Counted from the first letter of the stretch, positions 7,429 to 16,297 are shown. The stretch: 64,000 bases of DNA from an uncultured Clostridia bacterium (GCA_944384995.1 CALWVN010000002.1:1-64000), one strand, 5' to 3'. Notes: generated by a model not told the origin, from the letters alone. Made by a program: numbers and translations.

Positions 7429-8364
7429 ATGCGCTTAAACGGAAAACGGATCTTTGCCGCAATACTTGCCTTGGCTTTGGTCGTGTGCACCTTTGCCTCC
7501 TGCGGGGACAATGCGGGAGAAGAAGAGATCACCCGCGGCGCAAACGCGATCGCTTCGCCTTCGACAACGCGCGCCTCGGCTACGGCGGGCACGACAACGA
7601 CCACAGCGCCTGCGACCGCGGCGCCTACTACCACGCGCAGCTCGAGCGCCGGCAGCAATAACAACAGCGGCGGGAACAATAATTCCGGCGGCAACAACAA
7701 TTCCGGCGGGATGAATACAGGGGATATCGCCGCGGACAGCGGGGCTTCGCTGGAACTGGTCGCGTCGCTTATCAATGCGTTCGGCTATAACTACGACCCG
7801 GAAGAGGGCGTGTTCTATACCGAGATCGACAGCTGGCAGCGCTCCGCAAACTATATCCAGCACTATGATGCGCTCGCGCCCTTAGGCAACATGCGCTTCC
7901 AGACCACACGCGTCGATTTTACCACCGGCGGCTTGGATTGGCGCATCCAGCTCTGGAAAGGACAATACGGCGTGTTCGGCGGTGCGGAGATCGGCATTTA
8001 CAATAAGGTCCCCGGGCAGACGGATGAGCTCTATTACTGTGTGGACGACGAGCATATGATGTACATGTCCTACACGATGTATCTCACCCCCGCCGACTAC
8101 CGCAGCGGCAACGCCTATTTCACCCGCGACTGGCAGAAGCACTGGTGGCTGACCGGGTTCAAGGTGGGTACGGTCACGCCTGCCGAATTGGTGATGTCCG
8201 CGCGCATCCGCACCTTCAACGGCTCTATGGCGACTGCCATGGAAAGCGGATTGCAGGCGGCGGGCTTCCGCGAGGGCAATGCGACCACGCAATATGATAC
8301 CTATCGCCGAAGCGGCTTTGATTTCTACATCCTCTGGTATCAAGCCGGAGCCTTAAACTACTAA
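7429..8364 (+). CDS. Lipoprotein with low-complexity linker and DUF4474 domain
   Basis: The 311-residue protein has an N-terminal signal segment with lipobox TFASC, so it should be a surface lipoprotein. Residues about 40-95 are a Thr/Ala/Ser linker ending in three NNNSGG-type repeats. The rest matches my memory of DUF4474, with key phrases AFGYNYDPEEGVFYTEIDSWQR, IQLWKGQYG, EIGIYN, MMYMSYTMYL and KHWWLTGF. The molecular function of DUF4474 is not known to me. The start at 7429 is chosen over upstream in-frame codons because AGAGGAAAGG precedes it and the signal peptide follows directly. Confidence 0.85.
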   Translation: MRLNGKRIFAAILALALVVCTFASCGDNAGEEEITRGANAIASPSTTRASATAGTTTTTAPATAAPTTTRSSSAGSNNNSGGNNNSGGNNNSGGMNTGDIAADSGASLELVASLINAFGYNYDPEEGVFYTEIDSWQRSANYIQHYDALAPLGNMRFQTTRVDFTTGGLDWRIQLWKGQYGVFGGAEIGIYNKVPGQTDELYYCVDDEHMMYMSYTMYLTPADYRSGNAYFTRDWQKHWWLTGFKVGTVTPAELVMSARIRTFNGSMATAMESGLQAAGFREGNATTQYDTYRRSGFDFYILWYQAGALNY

Positions 8365-8372
8365 GCGATTTG

Positions 8373-8400
8373 AAAAGCCCGCCTAAAGCGGGCTTTTCTT
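8373..8400 (+). terminator. Terminator after the DUF4474 gene
   Basis: AAAAGCCCGC hairpin, short loop, complementary GCGGGCTTTT and T run. The next gene starts at 8435. Confidence 0.88.
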
Positions 8401-8434
8401 AATCGCCAAAACCCCGAAAGGATACAGACGATCC

Positions 8435-9016
8435 ATGAAAAACAGCTTTTTCGCCTATCTTTCCCGCATCAAATACATCAATCGCTGGGCGCTGATGCGC
8501 AACACGACCTATGAGACACTGAGCCAGCATTCCTACGAGGTCGCAACGCTCGCACACGCGCTGGCAGTCGTCGGCAACCGCCGGCTCGGAAAGTCCTACG
8601 ACGTCTCCCGCGCCGCGCTGTTGGGGCTTTACCACGATGCGGCGGAGAGCATCACGGGCGACATGCCCACGCCGGTCAAATATTTCAGCACGGAGCTGCG
8701 TTCTGCCTTCGCCGAAGTCGAAAAAAGCGCCGGTGCGCGGCTGCTTTCCATGTTGCCCGAGGATATGCAGGCGGATTTTGACCCGCTGTTAGCGCCCAAG
8801 CCGGATGATGCCGCGCTTTGGACGCTTGTAAAAGCGGCGGACAAGCTTTCGGCATATATCAAATGCATCGAGGAACGCAAGGCGGGCAATACGGAGTTCC
8901 GCGAGGCGGAAAAGTCCACGAAAAAGCTGCTCGAAAAGCTCGAGTGCCCGGAGGCGGCGGTGTTTCTGTCGGATTTTCTGCCCGCGTATGAGCTGCCGCT
9001 TGACAAACTGCGCTGA
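8435..9016 (+). CDS. yfbR: HD-domain 5'-deoxynucleotidase, YfbR-like
   Basis: The protein (193 aa) opens with LSRIKYINRWALMRNT, typical of YfbR. It has the HD metal-site pattern QHSYEVA followed by LYHDAAESITGDMPTPVK and a later KAADKLSAYIKC segment. Members dephosphorylate deoxyribonucleoside 5'-monophosphates and help balance dNMP pools. A GAAAGGATA ribosome binding site lies upstream. The neighbour upstream is separated by a terminator, so transcription may rely on readthrough or an unrecognised promoter. Confidence 0.88.
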   Translation: MKNSFFAYLSRIKYINRWALMRNTTYETLSQHSYEVATLAHALAVVGNRRLGKSYDVSRAALLGLYHDAAESITGDMPTPVKYFSTELRSAFAEVEKSAGARLLSMLPEDMQADFDPLLAPKPDDAALWTLVKAADKLSAYIKCIEERKAGNTEFREAEKSTKKLLEKLECPEAAVFLSDFLPAYELPLDKLR

Positions 9017-9181
9017 ACTGCCGGGCGTCGTTTTCGGCATATCGAAGTCGGCACGCAGACACAGAACAACAGACCTGTGAACGATTTGTAAATTTCCTGT
9101 GCAACGCTGTCCGGTCGGCGTGTTTGCATCGCCGGTTTCGAGATTTTTCGCAGTTCGCAGCGGCTTTCTTGGGAATTTGGC

Positions 9182-9211
9182 TTGACATTGCACACGGGCT
9201 TGTTGTATAAT
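9182..9211 (+). promoter_or_regulatory. rpsU promoter
   Basis: TTGACA, 18 bp, TATAAT, both consensus. The 165 bp between yfbR and this promoter show no gene. Confidence 0.85.
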
Positions 9212-9248
9212 GACAAGGCATTTTGATAAAGTTAAGGGAGGGAATCAG

Positions 9249-9425
9249 ATGAGCCAGGTCAAGGTCAAGGACAACGAATCCCTGGATAGTGCGCTTCGCC
9301 GCTTCAAACGGCAAACCTCTCGTGACGGCGTTATTCAAGAAGTGCGTAAAAGAGAGCACTATGAAAAGCCTTCCGTTAAGAGAAAAAAGAAATCGGAAGC
9401 CGCTAGAAAGAGAAAGTATAAGTAA
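9249..9425 (+). CDS. rpsU: 30S ribosomal protein S21
   Basis: This 58-residue basic protein begins [22 protein letters not shown] and ends in a Lys/Arg-rich tail ([15 protein letters not shown]), the standard S21 layout. S21 joins the 30S subunit and assists start-site recognition. The start at 9249 follows AGGGAGGGAATC; an upstream in-frame codon falls within the promoter. A hairpin terminator lies directly after, before yqeG. Confidence 0.97.
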   Translation: MSQVKVKDNESLDSALRRFKRQTSRDGVIQEVRKREHYEKPSVKRKKKSEAARKRKYK

Positions 9426-9440
9426 GACCGAAAAAGTAAG

Positions 9441-9470
9441 GCGGGCATATGCCCGCTTTTGCTTTTTTCG
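9441..9470 (+). terminator. rpsU terminator
   Basis: GCGGGC-ATAT-GCCCGC hairpin (9441-9456) followed by T-rich sequence. Flanking A-rich and T-rich arms can extend the stem. Confidence 0.8.
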
Positions 9471-9485
9471 GTAACGGAGAAGGAA

Positions 9486-10016
9486 ATGGATAAGACTTCC
9501 CTGCTGATGCCGAAATACCGTTTCAAAAGCGTGCTGGATGTAACGCCCGAGGACCTTCGCAAAATGGGCGCCAAGGCAGTCGGGCTGGATATCGACAATA
9601 CGCTTGCGCCCGACGGCACCATGAAATTCATCGAGGGTGCGCAAGCGTGGATTCAAACGATACGGGACGCGGGCTTTCCGATCATCCTGATCTCGAACGC
9701 CACGTCTTTGCGTGTGCGCCCCATTGCAAAGCGCTTTTCTCTGCCGTATGTTTCGCTGTCCATGAAGCCGCGCACACGCGGGCTGCGGCGTGCGGCAAAA
9801 CGGCTGGGGGTGGAGCTTCCCGCGCTTGCGATGCTCGGCGACCAGCTGTTCTCGGATGTTAAGGCCGCCAATCGCTGCGGGGCGATTGCTGTCCGCATCG
9901 ACCCCATCCCGATGAAAAGCCTGTATCCGCAGTACTATAAGTGGAAAGAAAAGCGCGAAAAACCGATTTTGGAAGCCTTTGAAAAACTGCATGGGTATGG
10001 TGTTTATGAGGATTGA
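9486..10016 (+). CDS. yqeG: YqeG-family HAD phosphatase (subfamily IIIA)
   Basis: This 176-residue protein has the HAD motif I variant GLDIDNTLAPDG, motif II ILISNATS and motif III region LAMLGDQLFSDVKAANRCG. YqeG-type proteins are predicted phosphatases, and the biological substrate is uncertain. The ATG at 9486 is chosen because GGAGAAGGA sits just upstream; a further upstream codon lies inside the terminator T tract. The gene overlaps the following peptidase gene by 11 nt, suggesting translational coupling. Confidence 0.9.
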   Translation: MDKTSLLMPKYRFKSVLDVTPEDLRKMGAKAVGLDIDNTLAPDGTMKFIEGAQAWIQTIRDAGFPIILISNATSLRVRPIAKRFSLPYVSLSMKPRTRGLRRAAKRLGVELPALAMLGDQLFSDVKAANRCGAIAVRIDPIPMKSLYPQYYKWKEKREKPILEAFEKLHGYGVYED

Positions 10017-11076
10017 AAAACTGCAAGCGCTGCTGCGTCAGAGCGAGACACTCGACGGCGCGCTGATCGTGTCACCCGAGAACCGGCGGTATTTTACGGG
10101 GTTCCCGTCCAGCGACGGTTATCTGCTGATCAGCGCCGACCGGGCGGTGTTCGTCACGGACAGCCGCTATTTTGAGGCGGCAGGTCAGGCGGTGACCGAC
10201 TGCGAGGTCGTGCTGCAAGGCACGGACCGCGGGCAGCTCGGTGCGCTGTTTTCCGAAATGGGTGTGCGGCGCATCGGTGTGGAAGCGTCGCGCATGAGTC
10301 TTTCGGCGTTTGCCCGATACACGGAGATCCTCGCGCCGCTGGCGCTTTTGGCGGATGATACGCTTGATCTCTTGATCCATGCCCTGCGCGCGGTCAAAAC
10401 GCCGGATGAGGCCGAGCGCATCGAACGTGCCCAGCGCATCGCCGAGCAGGCGTTCGCACACATCTGCACCTTTATTGAACCCGGCAGAACCGAGCGCGAG
10501 GTGGCGCTGGAGCTGGATTTCTTCATGCTCTCGCACGGTGCCGAGGCGCTGTCGTTCGAGACTATCGCTGTCAGCGGGGCGAATTCCTCAAAACCACACG
10601 GCGTGCCGGGGAAAAAAAAGATCGAGTCGGGCGACTTTGTGACGATGGACTTCGGCGCGGTCGTGGACGGCTACCATTCCGATATGACCCGCACCATCGC
10701 GGTCGGCAAGGTCACTGCAAAGCAGAAAGAAGTCTATGCGGTCGTGCTGGAAGCCCAAGCCGAGGCGTTAAAAGTCCTTAAAGCGGGGCTGCCCTGCCGC
10801 GAAGCGGACGCGGCGGCGCGCGGTGTGATTGAGCGCGCGGGCTATGGCGCGTATTTCGGGCACTCCACAGGGCACGGCGTGGGCATCGAGATCCACGAGC
10901 GCCCGAACCTTGCACCGCGCGCCAAGGACGCGCTGATCGCGGGCAACGTGGTGACCGTGGAGCCCGGTGTTTATCTGCCCGGGGAATTCGGCGTGCGCAC
11001 GGAGGATATGGCGCTGATTACGGCGGCGGGCAGCCGCAATTTGACGAATTGCCCGAAAGAGCTTTTGGTTCTGTAA
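10006..11076 (+). CDS. M24-family aminopeptidase (Xaa-Pro peptidase type)
   Basis: A creatinase-like N-terminal domain (about residues 1-120, with PENRRYFTGFPSSDGYLLI) precedes a pita-bread metallopeptidase domain. The metal ligands are visible: Asp in MDFGAVVDGYHSDMTRT, His in HSTGHGVGIEIHE, Glu in VTVEPGVY and Glu in RTEDM. It should cleave Xaa-Pro bonds from peptide N-termini using two metal ions. Several in-frame starts exist (9991, 9997, 10006); 10006 gives a standard N-terminus but all have weak ribosome binding sites, so coupling to yqeG is likely. In Firmicutes this peptidase commonly precedes efp, as here. Confidence 0.93.
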   Translation: MRIEKLQALLRQSETLDGALIVSPENRRYFTGFPSSDGYLLISADRAVFVTDSRYFEAAGQAVTDCEVVLQGTDRGQLGALFSEMGVRRIGVEASRMSLSAFARYTEILAPLALLADDTLDLLIHALRAVKTPDEAERIERAQRIAEQAFAHICTFIEPGRTEREVALELDFFMLSHGAEALSFETIAVSGANSSKPHGVPGKKKIESGDFVTMDFGAVVDGYHSDMTRTIAVGKVTAKQKEVYAVVLEAQAEALKVLKAGLPCREADAAARGVIERAGYGAYFGHSTGHGVGIEIHERPNLAPRAKDALIAGNVVTVEPGVYLPGEFGVRTEDMALITAAGSRNLTNCPKELLVL

Positions 11077-11084
11077 AAAAAGCC

Positions 11085-11113
11085 TTGAAAAACCGCGCGC
11101 AATCATATACAAT
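11085..11113 (+). promoter_or_regulatory. efp promoter
   Basis: TTGAAA, 17 bp, TACAAT. The leader contains a small CGCCG/CGGCG hairpin before the ribosome binding site. Confidence 0.75.
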
Positions 11114-11178
11114 ATTAGACGAATGAGAAACAAACCTGCGCCGCAGCGCGGCGGGGCGTAAAACGGAGGATGTATTTT

Positions 11179-11736
11179 ATGATTACAGCAGGCGATTTTC
11201 GCAACGGCGTGACGTTTGAAATGGACGGCAACGTTTACCAGATCATCGAGTTCCAGCACGTCAAGCCCGGCAAGGGCGCGGCGTTTGTGCGCACTAAGAT
11301 CAAAAATGTGATCGCAGGCAGCGTGGTGGAAAAGACCTTCAACCCCACCGAAAAATTTCCCACTGCGTTCATTGAGCGCAAGGACATGGAATACTCTTAC
11401 AGCGACGGCGATCTGTATTACTTTATGGATCCCGAAACCTATGAGCTCGTGCCCATCAACGCAAGCGACCTTTCCGACAACTTCAAGTTCGTTAAGGAAA
11501 ACATGGTCTGCAAAGTGCTCTCCTACAAGGGCAAGGTGTTCGGCGTAGAGCCGCCGACCTTTGTCACGCTGCAAGTCACCAAAACCGAACCCGGCTTTAA
11601 GGGCGACACCGCGACCAACGCGACCAAGCCCGCCACGCTCGAAACCGGGGCGGAGATCAAAGTCCCGCTGTTCATCGACGAGGGCGAAATGATCAACGTC
11701 GATACGAGAAGCGGCGAATATATGTCCAGAGCGTAA
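11179..11736 (+). CDS. efp: Translation elongation factor P
   Basis: At 185 residues this is the standard EF-P length. It begins [18 protein letters not shown] and carries the [12 protein letters not shown] loop, with Lys32 at the tip that in Bacillus-type EF-P is modified. The C-terminal OB folds end with [15 protein letters not shown] rescues ribosomes stalled on polyproline. The GGAGGA at 11165 is 8 nt from the ATG at 11179, so that start is preferred over the ATG at 11170 that overlaps the ribosome binding site. A CD1247-like gene follows 24 nt on. Confidence 0.98.
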   Translation: MITAGDFRNGVTFEMDGNVYQIIEFQHVKPGKGAAFVRTKIKNVIAGSVVEKTFNPTEKFPTAFIERKDMEYSYSDGDLYYFMDPETYELVPINASDLSDNFKFVKENMVCKVLSYKGKVFGVEPPTFVTLQVTKTEPGFKGDTATNATKPATLETGAEIKVPLFIDEGEMINVDTRSGEYMSRA

Positions 11737-11760
11737 TTGCATTTTCAGGAGGTATACGTT

Positions 11761-12186
11761 ATGACCGTTACGGAAAAAGCCGCCTATCTGCGCGGGCTGT
11801 TCGAGGGGCTTGACCTCGAAGAAAAGAAGGATGAAACCAAGCTGTTCAAGGCGATGCTCGACGTTATCGACGATCTTGCCATGACCGTTTCCGACCTCGA
11901 AGACGAGCTGGCGCTCGTCAGCGAGCAGCTCGACGCCGTGGATGAGGATCTGGACGATCTTGAGCAGTACGTCTATGAAGAGGACGAGTGCGACTGCGAC
12001 GACGAGGGCGTTTACGAAGTGGACTGCCCCGCCTGCGGCGAAACCGTTTATTTTGACGAAGCCGACATCGACAACGGCTTTGCCGCCTGCCCGGCGTGCG
12101 GCGAAAAGCTTGAATTTGACCTCGATGACGAATGCGGCTGCGGCTGTGAAGGCTGCGGCGACGACGCGGACGACAAAGACGAATAA
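11761..12186 (+). CDS. CD1247-type acidic protein with zinc-ribbon-like domain
   Basis: The protein (141 aa) has an N-terminal helical part (MTVTEKAAYLRGLFEGL, then a Leu/Asp/Glu-rich likely coiled coil to about residue 80). A CPAC-(about 20)-CPAC pair forms a zinc-ribbon-like module, and the C-terminus is very acidic and Cys/Gly-rich (ECGCGCEGCGDDADDKDE). It fits the Clostridia family named after CD1247, commonly found beside efp. No function is known to me. AGGAGG lies before the start, and the gene is probably co-transcribed with efp and ends at a strong terminator. Confidence 0.8.
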   Translation: MTVTEKAAYLRGLFEGLDLEEKKDETKLFKAMLDVIDDLAMTVSDLEDELALVSEQLDAVDEDLDDLEQYVYEEDECDCDDEGVYEVDCPACGETVYFDEADIDNGFAACPACGEKLEFDLDDECGCGCEGCGDDADDKDE

Positions 12187-12200
12187 GAAAGTAAGAATGG

Positions 12201-12232
12201 ACGGCGGCGCTTATAAAAGCGCCGCCGTTTTT
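12201..12232 (+). terminator. Terminator of the efp operon
   Basis: Perfect 12-bp stem (12201-12212 with 12217-12228), ATAA loop, five Ts. Confidence 0.93.
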
Positions 12233-12260
12233 CGTGCACCGGCAGACGGGTGTGCACGAC

Positions 12261-12289
12261 TTGAAAAATCAGGCAAAATGTGCTATACT
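12261..12289 (+). promoter_or_regulatory. Promoter of the M23 peptidase gene
   Basis: TTGAAA, 17 bp, TATACT; leader of about 70 nt. Confidence 0.78.
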
Positions 12290-12365
12290 TTCTTCATATA
12301 TGTCCTTGGACCTGAAAAACGCTTTGCGCCGTAGACTTCGGCGCGGCATTTGAAAGGAACGCCAT

Positions 12366-14069
12366 ATGTTTGACCGATTTTACCGAAATATCTATTACCT
12401 GGGGCTTAAAAGCGGATATCTGCTGCGCAATTTCGGGCGTTGGCTCTGGCGGCAGCTTAAAAAGCCGTTCCAGGCGCTTCGGGCGATACTGACCGCCGTG
12501 CTTGTTACGGTAGGCGGCTTTTTCATGCGTGCCTCCCGCCGGCTCGTGCGCGAGATCCGTGAACTTATAAGTGACGTGCGCCGTGTACACGCGCGTGTTT
12601 GGGATGTGCTGAAAAACGATCGCAAGTCGGCACCTGCACTGCTTAAAACCTATATGCGCAAAGCGTTTCGTTTGCACGGCACGGTATTCCGTTTCGCTGT
12701 CAACGTGGTGCTGCCTTGCGCCGCCTTTGTGGTGCTCTGCTTTACGGTCAGCGCCCTTGGCGGCAGGACGTTGGCGCTCGAGGTCAAATACAACGACGCG
12801 GTCATCGGCTATGTCGAGTCGGAAACGGTCTACCTCGCCGCGCGTGAGCAGGCGGAAGAACGGCTTGCGACCGCAACGGCAGTGGATACGGGCGACACGA
12901 AGACGGAAAGCGTCAGCTTTTCGATCAAGCCGGTTCGTCTGACGGAGCTGCGCGACGCGACCGTACTGTGTGATGCCATTATCGAGCGCAGCAATTTGCA
13001 GGTGACCAATGCCTGCGGGATTTATATCGACGGGGAATTCCTGTGCGCGGTGAAGAATGAGACGGATGCCGCCACGGTGTTTGATACGATCTTAGACAAT
13101 TACGATGTGACCGACGCCAACGCGGTTGTCAGCTTTGTCGAGGAGATTTCCTATGTGCAGGGGCTTTACCCGGACAGCGAAGAGACGATCTGGGATGCAC
13201 AGCGCCTTTCCGAGCGCTTGAATTCCAAAAAGAGCGCCGCGCAGTACTACACGGTCGAGGCGGGCGACACGGTTTCGGGCATTGCCCAGAAAGTCGGCTT
13301 ATCCACAGCGACGCTGTTTGAGCAGAATCCGGGGCTGACCGAGGAGATCCACATCGGGCAGGAGCTTCTCATCACCCGCGAGGTCAATTTCATCCAGGTG
13401 CAGGTCACCCGTACCGAAACGCGCACCGGGACGATCCCGTATGAGACCGTTCGGGAAGAAACGTCCAGCCTGTATTCGGGCACGCGGCGCACCAAGACGA
13501 AGGGCGTCAACGGCGAACAGCAGGTTACGGAGCTGGTCACTTATGTGGACGGCGTGCGCACCTCGGTCAAAGAGGTCTCCCGCGTGACGATTCGGGAGCC
13601 GGTCGATGAGGTCATCCAGGTCGGCACGCGGCGGGCATATGGTTCCTCCGGCTCCTATTCCGCGACCAGCTACGGCGGCAGCCTGCTGTGGCCTGCGATC
13701 GGGGCATATAACATTTCCTCCGGCTACGGCTCGCGAAGCTCCGGGTATCATCGGGCGATCGACATTACCCGCTCCGGCGGCGGAAGCACAGGGCTTGCGG
13801 TCGTTGCGGCGGGCAGCGGCAGGGTGACCACGGCAGGGTACCATTCCAGCTACGGCTACTACGTGATCATCAACCACGGCAACGGGCTTTCCACGCTGTA
13901 TGCGCATATGCAGCGCGGTTCGCTGCGCGTGTCTGCGGGCGATTCTGTTTCGGCGGGGCAGCGCATCGGCAGTATCGGCTCGACCGGCAATGTTACGGGC
14001 CCGCATCTGCACTTTGAAGTGCGTGTCAACGGCAACCGCGTCAACCCCTTGCCGTATCTCGGCAGATAA
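12366..14069 (+). CDS. Membrane-anchored LysM-G5-peptidase M23 protein
   Basis: The 567-residue protein has a long basic cytoplasmic N-terminus (about 1-100), one transmembrane segment (about 105-130, VNVVLPCAAFVVLCF), an extracellular region, a LysM domain (about 295-340, YYTVEAGDTVSGIAQKVG), a G5 domain (about 345-420) and a C-terminal M23 endopeptidase domain (about 450-565). The M23 zinc motifs appear as YHRAIDI (H-x3-D) and HLHFEVRVNG. It should cut peptidoglycan cross-bridges outside the cell and probably works in cell-wall remodelling. The start has a GAAAGGAACG ribosome binding site. It is monocistronic between its promoter and a terminator. Confidence 0.93.
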   Translation: MFDRFYRNIYYLGLKSGYLLRNFGRWLWRQLKKPFQALRAILTAVLVTVGGFFMRASRRLVREIRELISDVRRVHARVWDVLKNDRKSAPALLKTYMRKAFRLHGTVFRFAVNVVLPCAAFVVLCFTVSALGGRTLALEVKYNDAVIGYVESETVYLAAREQAEERLATATAVDTGDTKTESVSFSIKPVRLTELRDATVLCDAIIERSNLQVTNACGIYIDGEFLCAVKNETDAATVFDTILDNYDVTDANAVVSFVEEISYVQGLYPDSEETIWDAQRLSERLNSKKSAAQYYTVEAGDTVSGIAQKVGLSTATLFEQNPGLTEEIHIGQELLITREVNFIQVQVTRTETRTGTIPYETVREETSSLYSGTRRTKTKGVNGEQQVTELVTYVDGVRTSVKEVSRVTIREPVDEVIQVGTRRAYGSSGSYSATSYGGSLLWPAIGAYNISSGYGSRSSGYHRAIDITRSGGGSTGLAVVAAGSGRVTTAGYHSSYGYYVIINHGNGLSTLYAHMQRGSLRVSAGDSVSAGQRIGSIGSTGNVTGPHLHFEVRVNGNRVNPLPYLGR

Positions 14070-14084
14070 AAGCAAAACAAGAAG

Positions 14085-14119
14085 AACGCCGTCCTCCGTT
14101 TCGGAGGGCGGCGTCTTTT
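14085..14119. terminator. Bidirectional terminator between convergent genes
   Basis: GC stem (14086-14098 with 14103-14114) with T-rich sequence on both sides, so it serves the M23 gene and the minus-strand membrane operon. Confidence 0.82.
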
Positions 14120-14136
14120 GATGGATTTTGGTCGGT

Positions 14137-14712
14137 TTATTGCACCGCTTCGTAAAGCTGCGGCAGGAACGTGCCCAAAATGTAGGGCAGCGCGTAGGCG
14201 AAAGCCGCAGACGTCAGCAGCGTCGCGCCCCATTTTTGCAGATAAGAGCCGACATACAGGACGGCAAAGACGGGGGCGGCAATGATCTTGACGAACAGGT
14301 TGGATTTTCCCTTGCCGTACAGCAGCTCTTTGAAGGTGAGCGCGTCCTCCGTCTGCGGGAACAGATTGGTCAGGCACGAAATGCCGACCCACAAAAACAG
14401 GAAGTTGAGGATATGCACCGAGCCGCCCGAGGTGAAGAACTCACCAAGGTACAGCACGTTGACCGCACCGACTGCTGTGAGCATCAGCCCCGCGATCAGA
14501 TTGAACAAAAAGGGGAAAAAGCAGATCCCAAACGAGGTCGAACGCTTGCGCACAAGCTCGTGCTGGATGTGCCCGCACATCTCGTTTGCCCGCAGATACC
14601 GCCCGTCCTCCACAAGCACCTCATACACACGGCAGGTCAGGTGCTCAAAAAACGCCTGCAAAAACGTGCCGGGCAACGTGAGATATTTTACGATCAAATA
14701 TACGATTCTCAT
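14137..14712 (-). CDS. Multi-pass membrane protein, unknown (weakly M50/DUF3267-like)
   Basis: This 191-residue protein starts MRIVYLIVKYLTLPGTF. It has about four hydrophobic segments (around FGICFFPFLFNLIAGL, NFLFLWVGISCL, IIAAPVFAVLYVG and the C-terminus). Features such as GHIQHELVRK and NLFPQTEDAL recall degenerate M50/DUF3267-like membrane metalloproteases, but a full HExxH is not present, so catalysis is doubtful. Its ATG overlaps the upstream gene's stop by 4 nt, so the two are translationally coupled and probably act together. Confidence 0.7.
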   Translation of the reverse strand: MRIVYLIVKYLTLPGTFLQAFFEHLTCRVYEVLVEDGRYLRANEMCGHIQHELVRKRSTSFGICFFPFLFNLIAGLMLTAVGAVNVLYLGEFFTSGGSVHILNFLFLWVGISCLTNLFPQTEDALTFKELLYGKGKSNLFVKIIAAPVFAVLYVGSYLQKWGATLLTSAAFAYALPYILGTFLPQLYEAVQ

Positions 14713-16265
14713 GTGACGTCCAGATCTCCTTCCGTGAAGATGCTCTCTATGGTGCGCGTGCCGGCGCGGTATTCCAGCACCTCTTCGGAGACAGCATACC
14801 CGCTGCTTGTCAGCAGATCCGCTGCCTCTGCATAGGCGTCCTCTTCGCCCGCAGCGGAAGCGCACAGCGCCAGCGTGTTGACGAGCTGAATGGACGGATT
14901 GGTCGTCTGAAAGCCCTCGTTGACCTTTTCATATGCCGTTTCGTAATCGCCCTGCAGCAGGTAGCAAAGGCCGATCTGCCGGTACAGCTCCGCAGCATAT
15001 TCGTTACTGGCTTCGATCTGCGCTTCGCTCTGCGAGATCGCCGCATCGTAGTCCCCTGCCGTGCGCAGCGCGATCACGCGCAGCAGCGCGGGCGTGTCGT
15101 CCTCGGCGTTGACTTCGAGCATCTTCGTGCAGATCGGCTCGATGTCGCGCCCGGTCTTGGCATACAGCTCGCCGAGCAGCGTTGCGTACATCCATGTTTC
15201 CTCGGGTTCGAGCGACTGCATCTCTTCCACAAAGCCGATCTGGGTCTCTAAAGGCTGGTCGGAGATGAGCGCCAGATAGTATTGGTAAAACGTTACCATG
15301 GCGGTGTTGTAGCCGGTGTACTGCGGGGTGTAAGTGTCCATATCCGCGGGCTCAGTCGTCGTTTCCGCTTCGTTTGTTGTATCCTCAGCGGCAGCGGTCG
15401 TTTCCTCCGGGTCGGCGGTCTTGAGCGCCTCCAATTGCGCAAGCACATCGTCATACGGGATCTCCTGCGCGGACATGGACATGTACGGCGACAGGATCTC
15501 CGTGGCGGCGTCGCCCGTAGCAAGAAACTGCTCGGCACGGTCGAGCGCCGTTTTCATGGAACGGAAATGCGGCAGCTGCAGCTCCCAGCTGTGGACGGCA
15601 TCTCCAAGCTCTACAACGTTCGACATATATCCGAGCTTATACATCGTAAGAGCTGCGCGCTTATAGACCAGCTCTCCGTTGATCCGGTCGGAGGACATGG
15701 CTTCTTCGGCTTGCGTGTATGCGTCCAAAGCGGAATACAGCTCATTGTCAGCGGCAAGCGAATCCGCCTGTGCCGCCCGGACAAATACTTCGGTGTGATC
15801 GGCAAACTGGTAGCCGCCGTAAAACACAAACACCAAAAGCACCAACGCCAGCAGCACATTTAAAAAATCAAAAGGATAATGCCGCAGTCCTTCGTCGCAA
15901 ACGGTGCAATACGGGGAATCGGGATCTTTCTGCGTGCCACTCGGCCGTTCGCCGCAACATTCGCAAAGCGTTTCTTCCGTGTCGTTCTTCGGCTCCGCCT
16001 CTGCGTCCGCTTCCCGCTGCACCTCCGGCAAATCGTCAAGCGATTGGATCAGGATGCCCGGGGCATCGTCTGTGCGGTTTGCGTCCTCTTCGGCCTGCGC
16101 CTTTGCGCGGTCGAGCTCCTCCTGAAAGACCCTTGCGAGATCCTCCAGCTCATCGTGCAGCGACTGCTCGTCGTCCGATTCTGCTTTCTGCCCGGCTTCC
16201 GGCGCGGATTCCGGCTCGGCGTTCGGGTCGGGCGTGCCGCCGCGTTTTTCTTTTTGATCGTCCAA
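14709..16265 (-). CDS. Zinc-ribbon, single-TM, TPR-like repeat protein
   Basis: The protein (518 aa) has a strongly acidic N-terminus (about 1-80), a CECC...CTVC zinc-ribbon-like motif (about 85-110), one transmembrane segment (about 113-135, NVLLALVLLVFVFYGGY) and a long extracellular helical region with repeats typical of TPRs (for example ELYRQIGLCYLLQGDYETAYEKV). A Thr/Glu-rich spacer is at about 300-320. The start is an unusual TTG: AAGGAGG lies 7 nt before it, and no ATG is well placed. It is the first gene of a two-gene operon with the membrane protein downstream. The likely role is a scaffold, but no specific function is recognised. Confidence 0.78.
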   Translation of the reverse strand: MDDQKEKRGGTPDPNAEPESAPEAGQKAESDDEQSLHDELEDLARVFQEELDRAKAQAEEDANRTDDAPGILIQSLDDLPEVQREADAEAEPKNDTEETLCECCGERPSGTQKDPDSPYCTVCDEGLRHYPFDFLNVLLALVLLVFVFYGGYQFADHTEVFVRAAQADSLAADNELYSALDAYTQAEEAMSSDRINGELVYKRAALTMYKLGYMSNVVELGDAVHSWELQLPHFRSMKTALDRAEQFLATGDAATEILSPYMSMSAQEIPYDDVLAQLEALKTADPEETTAAAEDTTNEAETTTEPADMDTYTPQYTGYNTAMVTFYQYYLALISDQPLETQIGFVEEMQSLEPEETWMYATLLGELYAKTGRDIEPICTKMLEVNAEDDTPALLRVIALRTAGDYDAAISQSEAQIEASNEYAAELYRQIGLCYLLQGDYETAYEKVNEGFQTTNPSIQLVNTLALCASAAGEEDAYAEAADLLTSSGYAVSEEVLEYRAGTRTIESIFTEGDLDVT

Positions 16266-16297
16266 GGCAATACCTCCTTGTTGTCTGTATCTTCATT

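Noticed and set aside
7660..7710. Tandem repeat as a mobile or CRISPR-like element
   Set aside because: Repeats are in frame and encode the NNNSGG linker of the lipoprotein.
8859..9992. 377-residue minus-strand frame opposite yfbR-rpsU-yqeG
   Set aside because: It runs across three recognised genes, two promoters and a terminator, and has no family features.
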